From Argentina anserina (lineage: Eukaryota; Streptophyta; Magnoliopsida; Rosales; Rosaceae): a stretch of 64,000 nt of DNA. Location: NCBI RefSeq assembly GCF_933775445.1, contig NW_026089441.1:248001-312000 (forward strand), in the 5' to 3' direction. The number at the start of each line of letters is the position of its first letter. Position 1 is the first letter of the stretch. This document shows, in pieces, positions 14,105 through 23,107 of this stretch. A model generated the notes under the pieces. It searched no databases. It saw only the letters and a list, made by a program, of their open reading frames with translations, and was not told where the DNA came from. The translations under genes were made by a program, and so were the position numbers.

Positions 14105-15118
14105 AGAAACTCGCATTAGAAGCCTTACAGAAAGATACTCAAACGAGAAATGAAAAGATACACAATTGGAATAGTAAAGATACGCAAACGATGTAAAGAT
14201 ACACAATTGGAATAGTAAAGATACGCAAACGATGTAAAGATACTCAGTTTGAAAGAAACACACTCCAACACTTGCAAAACTCTCAAATTCAATAGAAACT
14301 CGCATCAAAAACCATTACAGAAAGATACTTAAACGGGAAATGAAAAGATACACAATTGGAATAGTAAAGATACGCAATCGATGTAAAGATACTCAGTTTG
14401 AAAGAAACACACTCCCACACTTGCAAAACTCTCAAATACAATAGAAACTCGCATCAGAAGCCTTACAGAAAGATACGCAAACGAGAAACGAAAAGATACA
14501 CAATTGGAATAGTAAAGATACGCAAACGATGTAAAGATACACAATTGGAATAGTAAAGATACGCAAACGATGTAAAGATACTCAGTTTGAAAGAAACACA
14601 CTCCCACACTTGCAAAACTCTCAAATTCAATAGAAACTCGCATCAAAAACCATTACAGAAAGATACTTAAACGGGAAATGAAAAGATACACAATTGGAAT
14701 AGTAAAGATACGCAATCGATGTAAAGATACTCAGTTTGAAAGAAACACACTGCCACACTTGCAAAACTCTCAAATACAATAGAAACTCGCATCAGAAAGC
14801 CTTACAGAAATATACTCAAACGAGAAATGAAAAGATACACAATTGGAATAGTTAAGATACGCAATCGATGTCAAGATACTCAGTTTGAAAGAAACACACT
14901 CCCACACTTGCAAAACTCTCAAATACAATAGAAACTCGCATCAAAAACCTTACAGAAAGATACTCAAACGAGAAATGAAAAGATACAGAATTGGAATAGT
15001 AAAGATACGCAAACGATGTAAAGATACACAATTGGAATAGTAAAGATACGCAAACGATGTAAAGATACTCAGTTTGAAAGAAACACACTCCCACACTTGC
15101 AAAACTCTCAAATTCAAT

Positions 15119-15267
15119 AGAAACTCGCATCAGAAAGCCTTACAAAAAGATACTGAAACGAGAAATGAAAAGATACACAATAGGAATAGTAAAGATACGC
15201 AATCGATGTAAAGATACTCAGTTTGAAAGAAACACACTCCCACACTTGCAAAACTCTCAAATACAAT
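15119..15267 (+). repeat. Type specimen of the short monomer S (149 bp)
   Basis: This is a clear short unit counted from AGAAACTCGC to the next AGAAACTCGC. It holds one 22-bp block (GATACACAATAGG variant) and one 19-bp block ending CAATCGATG, then GATACTCAGTTTG and the C-rich segment. S units usually carry GAAAGCC or GAGAGCC after CTCGCATCA, which gives 149 bp; the GAAGCC form gives 148 bp. Most S units carry ATCGAT (a ClaI site) where L units often read AACGAT. At 149 bp the unit is close to the 147 bp wrapped by one nucleosome core; any link to nucleosome positioning is inference. Confidence 0.95.
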
Positions 15268-15456
15268 AGAAACTCGCATCAGAAGCCTTACAGAAAGATA
15301 CTCAAACGAGAAATCAAAAGATACAGAATTAGAATAGTAAAGATACGCAAACGATGTAAAGATACACAATTGGAATAGTAAAGATACGCAAACGATGTAA
15401 AGATACTCAGTTTGAAAGAAACACACTCCCACACTTGCAAAACTCTCAAATACAAT
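15268..15456 (+). repeat. Type specimen of the long monomer L (189 bp)
   Basis: This long unit has the same ends as S but two copies of the internal 41-bp block (15320-15360 and 15361-15401). With the usual GAAGCC it is 189 bp; with GAAAGCC it is 190 bp. Its 189-bp length is divisible by three (63 codons), so runs of L units keep a reading frame open, while 149-bp S units break it. Common L subtypes are the ACGATG/CAATTGG form, the ACAGTG/CAGTTGG form and the GAAATCAAAAG/AGAATTAG form seen here. These subtypes mark separate lineages across the window. Confidence 0.95.
15320..15401 (+). repeat. Internal 41-bp direct duplication built of 22+19 bp subrepeats
   Basis: Within L, two 41-bp blocks lie end to end. 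Each splits into a 22-bp part (GATACACAATTGG type, ending ATAGTAAA) and a 19-bp part (GATACGCAAACGATGTAAA). The octamer AAAGATAC also starts the 23-bp segment before the blocks and the GATACTCAG segment after them. It therefore recurs four times in S and six times in L, at 19-23 bp spacing, roughly two helical turns. This suggests that the monomer grew from a short AAAGATAC-headed ancestor. The same octamers sit at the junctions of the rearranged units listed below. Confidence 0.93.
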
Positions 15457-15984
15457 AGAAACTCGCATAAGAAAGCCTTACAGAAAGATACTCAAACGAG
15501 AAATGAAAAGATACACAATTGGAATAGTAAAGATACGCAAACGATGTAAAGATACACAATTGGAATAGTAAAGATACGCAAACGATGTAAAGATACTCAG
15601 TTTGAAAGAAACACACTCCCACACTTGGAAAACTGTCAAATTCAATAGAAACCCGCATCAAAAACCATTACAGAAAGATACTTAAACGAGAAATGAAAAG
15701 ATACACAATTGGAATAGTAAAGATACGCAATCGATGTAAAGATACTCAGTTTGAAAGAAACACACTCCCACACTTGCAAAACTCTCAAATACAATAGAAA
15801 CTCGCATCAGAAGCCTTACAGAAAGATACTCAAACGAGAAACGAAAAGATACACAATTGGAATAGTAAAGGTACGCAAACGATGTAAAGATACACAATTG
15901 GAATAGTAAAGATACGCAAACGATGTAAAGATACTCAGTTTGAAAGAAACACACTCCCACACTTGCAAAACTCTCAAATTCAAT

Positions 15985-16197
15985 AGAAACTCGCATCAGA
16001 AAGCCTTACAGAAAGATACTGAAACGAGAAATGAAAAGATACACAATAGGAATAGTAAAGATACGCAATCGATGTAAAGATACTGAAACGAGAAATGAAA
16101 AGATACACAATAGGAATAGTAAAGATACGCAATCGATGTAAAGATACTCAGTTTGAAAGAAACACACTCCCACACTTGCAAAACTCTCAAATACAAT
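15985..16197 (+). repeat. 213-bp fused monomer (S plus 64 bp)
   Basis: A 64-bp segment beginning GATACTGAAACGAG and containing GATACACAATAGG and GCAATCGATG is directly duplicated (16015-16078 and 16079-16142). The second copy starts where GATACTCAGTTTG is expected. AAAGATACT is shared by both sites. The junction recurs at 17401, 20465, 21881 and 42864, so it arose once and spread with larger duplications. Confidence 0.92.
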
Positions 16198-17400
16198 AGA
16201 AACTCGCATCAGAAGCCTTACAGAAAGATACTCAAACGAGAAATGAAAAGATACACAATTGGAATAGTAAAGATACGCAAACAGTGTAAAGATACACAGT
16301 TGGAATAGTAAAGATACGCAATCGATGTAAAGATACTCAGTTTGAAAGAAACACACTCTCACACTTGCAAAACTCTCAAATACAATAGAAACTCGCATCA
16401 GAGAGCCTTACAGAAATATACTCAAACGAGAAATGAAAAGATACACAATTGGAATAGTTAAGATATGCAATCGATGTAAAGATACTCAGTTTGAAAGAAA
16501 CACACTCCCACACTTGCAAAACTCTCAAATACAATAGAAACTCGCATCAGAAGCCTTACAGAAAGATACTCAAACGAGAAATGAAAAGATACACAATTGG
16601 AATAGTAAAGATACGCAAACAGTGTAAAGATACACAGTTGGAATAGTAAAGATACGCAATCGATGTAAAGATACTCAGTTTGAAAGAAACACACTCCCAC
16701 ACTTGCAAAACTCTGAAATACAATAGAAACTCGCATCAGAGAGCCTTACATAAATATACTCAAACGAGAAATGAAAAGATACACAATTGGAATAGTTAAG
16801 ATATGCAATCGATGTAAAGATACTCAGTTTGAAAGAAACACACTCCCACACTTGCAAAACTCTCAAATACAATAGAAACTCGCATGAGAAGCCTTACAGA
16901 AAGATACTCAAACGAGAAATGAAAAGATACACAATTGGAATAGTAAAGATACGCAAACGATGTAAAGATACACAATTGCAATAGTAAAGATACGCAAACG
17001 ATGTAAAGATACTCAGTTTGAAAGAAACACACTCCCACACTTGCAAAACTCTCAAATTCAATAGAAACTCGCATCAGAAAGCCTTACAGAAAGATACTCA
17101 AACGAGAAATGAAAAGATACACAATTGGAATAGTAAAGATACGCAAACGATGTAAAGATACACAATTGCAATAGTAAAGATACGCAAACGATGTAAAGAT
17201 ACTCAGTATGAAAGAAACACACTCCCACACTTGCAAAACTCTCAAATACAATAGAAACTCGCATCAGAAGCCTTACAGAAAGATACTCAAACGAGAAATG
17301 AAAAGATACACAATTGGAATAGTAAAGATACGCAAACGATGTAAAGATACTCAGTTTGAAAGAAACACACTCCCACACATGCAAAACTCTCAAATTCAAT

Positions 17401-17613
17401 AGAAACTCGCATCAGAAAGCCTTACAGAAAGATACTGAAACGAGAAATGAAAAGATACACAATAGGAATAGTAAAGATACGCAATCGATGTAAAGATACT
17501 GAAACGAGAAATGAAAAGATACACAATAGGAATAGTAAAGATACGCAATCGATGTAAAGATACTCAGTTTGAAAGAAACACACTCCCACACTTGCAAAAC
17601 TCTCAAATACAAT
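17401..17613 (+). repeat. 213-bp fused monomer, second occurrence
   Basis: The same 64-bp direct duplication as at 15985 (segments 17431-17494 and 17495-17558), 1,416 bp downstream. It is followed by the same ACAGTG L unit. Confidence 0.92.
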
Positions 17614-19119
17614 AGAAACTCGCATCAGAAGCCTTACAGAAAGATACTCAAACGAGAAATGAAAAGATACACAATTGGAATAGTAAAGATACGCAAACAG
17701 TGTAAAGATACACAGTTGGAATAGTAAAGATACGCAATCGATGTAAAGATACTCAGTTTGAAAGAAACACACTCCCACACTTGCAAAACTCTCAAATACA
17801 ATAGAAACTCGCATCAGAGAGCCTTACAGAAATATACTCAAACGAGAACTGAAAAGATACACAATTGGAATAGTTAAGATATGCAATCGATGTAAAGATA
17901 CTCAGTTTGAAAGAAACACACTCCCACACTTGCAAAACTCTCAAATACAATAGAAACTCGCATCAGAAGCCTTACAGAAAGATACTCAAACGAGAAATGA
18001 AAAGATACACAATTGGAATAGTAAAGATACGCAAACGATGTAAAGATACACAATTGCAATAGTAAAGATACGTAAACGATGTAAATATACTCAGTTTGAA
18101 AGAAACACACTCCCACACTTGCAAAACTCTCAAATACAATAGAAACTCGCATCAGAGAGCCTTACAGAAATATACTCAAATGAGAAATGAAAAGATACAC
18201 AATTGGAATAGTAAAGATACGCAATCGATGTAAAGATACTCAGTTTGAAAGAAACACACTCCCACACTTGCAAAACTCTCAAATACAATAGAAACTCGCA
18301 TCAGAGAGCCTTACAGAAATATACTCAAACGAGAAATGAAAAGATACACAATTGGAATAGTTAAGATACGCAATCGATGTAAAGATACTCAGTTTGAAAG
18401 AAACACACTCCCACACTTGCAAAACTCTCAAATACAATAGAAACTCGCATCAGAAGCCTTACAGAAAGATACTCAAACGAGAAATGAAAAGATACACAAT
18501 TGGAATAGTAAAGATACGCAAACGATGTAAAGATACTCAGTTTGAAAGAAACACACTCCCACACTTGAAAAACTCTCAAATTCAATAGAAACTCGCATCA
18601 GAAAGCCTTACAGAAAGATACTGAAACGAGAAATGAAAAGATACACAATAGGAAGAGTAAAGATACGCAATCGATGTAAAGATACTCAGTTTGAAAGAAA
18701 CACACTCCGACACTTGCAAAACTCTCAAATACAATAGAAACTCGCATCTGAAGCCTTACAGAAAGATACTCAAACGAGAAATGAAAAGATACACGATTGT
18801 AATAGTAAAGATACGCAAACAGTGTAAAGATACACAGTTGGAATAGTAAAGATACGCAATCGATGTAAAGATACTCAGTTTGAAAGAAACACACTCCCAC
18901 ACTTGCAAAACTCTCAAATACAATAGAAACTCGCATCAGAGAGCCTTACAGAAATATACTCAAACAAGAAATGAAAAGATACACAATTGGAATAGTTAAG
19001 ATACGCAATCGATGTAAAGATACTCAGTTTGAAAGAAACACACTCCCACACTTGCAAAACTCTCAAATACAATAGAAACTTGCATCAGAAGCCTTACAGA
19101 AAGATACTCAAACGAGAAA

Positions 19120-19960
19120 TGAAAAGATACAAAATTCGAATAGTAAAGATACGCAAACAGTGTAAAGATACACAGTTGGAATAGTAAAGATACGCAATCG
19201 ATGTAAAGATACTCAGTTTGAAAGAAACACACTCCCACACTTGCAAAACTCTCAAATACAATAGAAACTCGCATCAGAAGCCTTACAGAAAGATACTCAA
19301 ACGAGAAATGAAAAGATACACAATTGGAATAGTAAAGATACGCAAACAGTGTAAAGATACACAGTTGGAATAGTAAAGATACGCAATCGATGTAAAGATA
19401 CTCAGTTTGAAAGAAACACACTCCCACACTTGCAAAACTCTGAAATACAATAGAAACTCGCATCAGAGAGCCTTACAGAAATATACTCAAACGAGAAATG
19501 AAAAGATACACAATTGGAATAGTTAAGATATGCAATCGATGTAAAGATACTCAGTTTGAAAGAAACACACTCCCACACTTGCAAAACTCTCAAATACAAT
19601 AGAAACTCGCATGAGAAGCCTTACAGAAAGATACTCAAACGAGAAATGAAAAGATACACAATTGGAATAGTAAAGATACGCAAACGATGTAAAGATACAC
19701 AATTGCAATAGTAAAGATACGCAAACGATGTAAAGATACTCAGTTTGAAAGAAACACACTCCCACACTTGCAAAACTCTCAAATTCAATAGAAACTCGCA
19801 TCAGAAAGCCTTACAGAAATATACTCAAACGAGAAATGAAAAGATACACAATTGGAATAGTTAAGATATGCAATCGATGTAAAGATACTCAGTTTGAAAG
19901 AAACACACTCCCACACTTGCAAAACTCTCAAATACAATAGAAACTCGCATGAGAAGCCTT
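19120..19960 (+). repeat. Link segment between the two 4,480-bp copies
   Basis: S and L units with a TTCGAA variant (near 19135), CTCTGAAATAC (near 19439), GATATGCAATCG and CGCATGAGAAGCC. About 19250-19840 resembles 16530-17110 at an offset of 2,727 bp, and the GATATGCAATCG to CGCATGAGAAGCC piece recurs 338 bp later at 19861. It therefore looks like re-used material of the same family. Nothing else is present. Confidence 0.75.
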
Positions 19961-20464
19961 ACAGAAAGATACTCAAACGAGAAATGAAAAGATACACAAT
20001 TGGAATAGTAAAGATACGCAAACGATGTAAAGATACACAATTGGAATAGTAAAGATACGCAAACGATGTAAAGATACTCAGTTTGAAAGAAACACACTCC
20101 CACACTTGGAAAACTGTCAAATTCAATAGAACCCGCATCAAAAACCATTACAGAAAGATACTTAAACGAGAAATGAAAAGATACACAATTGGAATAGTAA
20201 AGATACGCAATCGATGTAAAGATACTCAGTTTGAAAGAAACACACTCCCACACTTGCAAAACTCTCAAATACAATAGAAACTCGCATCAGAAGCCTTACA
20301 GAAAGATACTCAAACGAGAAACGAAAAGATACACAATTGGAATAGTAAAGGTACGCAAACGATGTAAAGATACACAATTGGAATAGTAAAGATACGCAAA
20401 CGATGTAAAGATACTCAGTTTGAAAGAAACACACTCCCACACTTGCAAAACTCTCAAATTCAAT

Positions 20465-20677
20465 AGAAACTCGCATCAGAAAGCCTTACAGAAAGATACT
20501 GAAACGAGAAATGAAAAGATACACAATAGGAATAGTAAAGATACGCAATCGATGTAAAGATACTGAAACGAGAAATGAAAAGATACACAATAGGAATAGT
20601 AAAGATACGCAATCGATGTAAAGATACTCAGTTTGAAAGAAACACACTCCCACACTTGCAAAACTCTCAAATACAAT
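20465..20677 (+). repeat. 213-bp fused monomer, third occurrence
   Basis: The equivalent of 15985 at +4,480, inside copy 2 of the 4,480-bp duplication, with GATACTGAAACG segments starting at 20495 and 20559. Confidence 0.92.
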
Positions 20678-21880
20678 AGAAACTCGCATCAGAAGCCTTA
20701 CAGAAAGATACTCAAACGAGAAATGAAAAGATACACAATTGGAATAGTAAAGATACGCAAACAGTGTAAAGATACACAGTTGGAATAGTAAAGATACGCA
20801 ATCGATGTAAAGATACTCAGTTTGAAAGAAACACACTCTCACACTTGCAAAACTCTCAAATACAATAGAAACTCGCATCAGAGAGCCTTACAGAAATATA
20901 CTCAAACGAGAAATGAAAAGATACACAATTGGAATAGTTAAGATATGCAATCGATGTAAAGATACTCAGTTTGAAAGAAACACACTCCCACACTTGCAAA
21001 ACTCTCAAATACAATAGAAACTCGCATCAGAAGCCTTACAGAAAGATACTCAAACGAGAAATGAAAAGATACACAATTGGAATAGTAAAGATACGCAAAC
21101 AGTGTAAAGATACACAGTTGGAATAGTAAAGATACGCAATCGATGTAAAGATACTCAGTTTGAAAGAAACACACTCCCACACTTGCAAAACTCTGAAATA
21201 CAATAGAAACTCGCATCAGAGAGCCTTACAGAAATATACTCAAACGAGAAATGAAAAGATACACAATTGGAATAGTTAAGATATGCAATCGATGTAAAGA
21301 TACTCAGTTTGAAAGAAACACACTCCCACACTTGCAAAACTCTCAAATACAATAGAAACTCGCATGAGAAGCCTTACAGAAATATACTCAAACGAGAAAT
21401 GAAAAGATACACAATTGGAATAGTAAAGATACGCAAACGATGTAAAGATACACAATTGCAATAGTAAAGATACGCAAACGATGTAAAGATACTCAGTTTG
21501 AAAGAAACACACTCCCACACTTGCAAAACTCTCAAATTCAATAGAAACTCGCATCAGAAAGCCTTACAGAAAGATACTCAAACGAGAAATGAAAAGATAC
21601 ACAATTGGAATAGTAAAGATACGCAAACGATGTAAAGATACACAATTGCAATAGTAAAGATACGCAAACGATGTAAAGATACTCAGTATGAAAGAAACAC
21701 ACTCCCACACTTGCAAAACTCTCAAATACAATAGAAACTCGCATCAGAAGCCTTACAGAAAGATACTCAAACGAGAAATGAAAAGATACACAATTGGAAT
21801 AGTAAAGATACGCAAACGATGTAAAGATACTCAGTTTGAAAGAAACACACTCCCACACATGCAAAACTCTCAAATTCAAT

Positions 21881-22093
21881 AGAAACTCGCATCAGAAAGC
21901 CTTACAGAAAGATACTGAAACGAGAAATGAAAAGATACACAATAGGAATAGTAAAGATACGCAATCGATGTAAAGATACTGAAACGAGAAATGAAAAGAT
22001 ACACAATAGGAATAGTAAAGATACGCAATCGATGTAAAGATACTCAGTTTGAAAGAAACACACTCCCACACTTGCAAAACTCTCAAATACAAT
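21881..22093 (+). repeat. 213-bp fused monomer, fourth occurrence
   Basis: The equivalent of 17401 at +4,480, with GATACTGAAACG segments starting at 21911 and 21975. Confidence 0.92.
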
Positions 22094-22958
22094 AGAAACT
22101 CGCATCAGAAGCCTTACAGAAAGATACTCAAACGAGAAATGAAAAGATACACAATTGGAATAGTAAAGATACGCAAACAGTGTAAAGATACACAGTTGGA
22201 ATAGTAAAGATACGCAATCGATGTAAAGATACTCAGTTTGAAAGAAACACACTCCCACACTTGCAAAACTCTCAAATACAATAGAAACTCGCATCAGAGA
22301 GCCTTACAGAAATATACTCAAACGAGAAATGAAAAGATACACAATTGGAATAGTTAAGATATGCAATCGATGTAAAGATACTCAGTTTGAAAGAAACACA
22401 CTCCCACACTTGCAAAACTCTCAAATACAATAGAAACTCGCATCAGAAGCCTTACAGAAAGATACTCAAACGAGAAATGAAAAGATACACAATTGGAATA
22501 GTAAAGATACGCAAACAGTGTAAAGATACACAGTTGGAATAGTAAAGATACGCAATCGATGTAAAGATACTCAGTTTGAAAGAAACACACTCCCACACTT
22601 GCAAAACTCTGAAATACAATAGAAACTCGCATCAGAGAGCCTTACAGAAATATACTCAAACGAGAAATGAAAAGATACACAATTGGAATAGTTAAGATAT
22701 GCAATCGATGTAAAGATACTCAGTTTGAAAGAAACACACTCCCACACTTGCAAAACTCTCAAATACAATAGAAACTCGCATCAGAAGCCTTACAGAAAGA
22801 TACTCAAACGAGAAATGAAAAGATACACAATTGGAATAGTAAAGATACGCAAACGATGTAAAGATACACAATTGCAATAGTAAAGATACGTAAACGATGT
22901 AAATATACTCAGTTTGAAAGAAACACACTCCCACACTTGCAAAACTCTCAAATACAAT

Positions 22959-23107
22959 AGAAACTCGCATCAGAAAGCCTTACAGAAATATACTCAAATG
23001 AGAAATGAAAAGATACACAATTGGAATAGTAAAGATACGCAAACAGTGTAAAGATACACAGTTTGAAAGAAACACACTCCCACACTTGCAAAACTCTCAA
23101 ATACAAT
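22959..23107 (+). repeat. Chimeric 149-bp monomer (L-type start, S-type end)
   Basis: The unit is S length but carries the L-subtype ACAGTG followed by GATACACAGTTTG, a hybrid of GATACACAGTTGG (second 41-bp block) and GATACTCAGTTTG (normal continuation). The crossover lies in the shared CAGTT near 23058-23063. Copy 1 of the 4,818-bp duplication has an ordinary ATCGATG S unit at this point, so the exchange happened after, or as part of, that duplication. Confidence 0.85.

Larger units (their letters stand above)
11958..14240 (+). repeat. Mosaic satellite stretch with irregular units
   Basis: S and L units are mixed without a long internal offset. Markers are AAAAACCATTACAG with AAACGGGAAATG (near 12141-12172 and 14305-14336), CTCTGTTTG (near 12228), CACATTCCCAC (near 13026), GTTAAGATACG S units and CGATTGG-less ordinary L units. 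Two rearranged units occur here, the 116-bp deletion unit at 13399 and the 253-bp fused unit at 13852. No gene or other feature lies in this stretch. Confidence 0.8.
15119..15456 (+). repeat. 338-bp S+L dimer, the commonest higher-order unit
   Basis: One S (149 bp) followed by one L (189 bp) makes a 338-bp unit. The same 338-bp step recurs widely, for example with unit starts near 15130 and 15468, 45431 and 45769, and 49296 and 49634. The two halves are distinguishable beyond length: S tends to have GAAAGCC and ATCGATG, L tends to have GAAGCC. This is how dimeric higher-order repeats look when two diverged monomers are amplified together. The mean monomer of 169 bp is close to the size of well-known centromeric monomers. 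Strict alternation is often broken by SS or LL runs. Confidence 0.9.
14240..16370 (+). repeat. Distal duplication, left copy (offset 26,879 bp)
   Basis: This block pairs with about 41119-43249. Shared features at one fixed offset are the GTTAAGATACGCAATCGATGTCAAG unit (position near 14850 and 41729), CGCATAAGAAAGCC (near 15465 and 42344), AACTGTCAAATTC (near 15631 and 42510), AAAGGTACGC (near 15868 and 42747) and the 213-bp fused unit. Local differences exist: 14305-14680 has AAACGGG and AAAAACCATTAC forms where the right copy has AAACGAG and TTATAGAAATATAC. Confidence 0.83.
15950..18034 (+). repeat. 1,416-bp internal duplication
   Basis: About 15950-16618 repeats at about 17366-18034. Both contain the 213-bp fused unit (15985 and 17401), an ACAGTG L unit, a GAGAGCC S unit and the GTTAAGATATGCAATCG marker. 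The same pair is present in the second large copy (20465 and 21881), so this duplication is older than the 4,480-bp one. Confidence 0.85.
15480..19120 (+). repeat. 4,480/4,818-bp duplication, copy 1
   Basis: This block is repeated at about 19960-23940. The offset is 4,480 bp up to about 18030 and 4,818 bp afterwards, because the right copy has one further 338-bp dimer (about 22354-22691). Shared markers include AAAGGTACGC (near 15868), the 213-bp fused units, CTCTCACACTTGC (near 16356), GATATGCAATCG (near 16463), CAATTGCAATAG (near 16974), CAGTATGAAAG (near 17211), ACACATGCAAAAC, AAATGAGAAATG and CGCATCTGAAGCC (near 18742). Confidence 0.87.

Noticed and set aside
15290..15410. GATA-factor binding sites in AAAGATAC
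   Set aside because: The repeated form is AGATAC, which lacks the purine after GATA expected in WGATAR. Without expression evidence, this is only a repeat motif.
16130..16220. TATA-like TATACTCAAAC or AAATATAC as a promoter
   Set aside because: It is present in most monomers as part of the repeat, and nothing distinguishes any copy as a transcription start.
19130..19145. TTCGAA and other short palindromes as regulatory sites
   Set aside because: They are single-base variants of the 22-bp block in a few copies, with no accompanying promoter structure.
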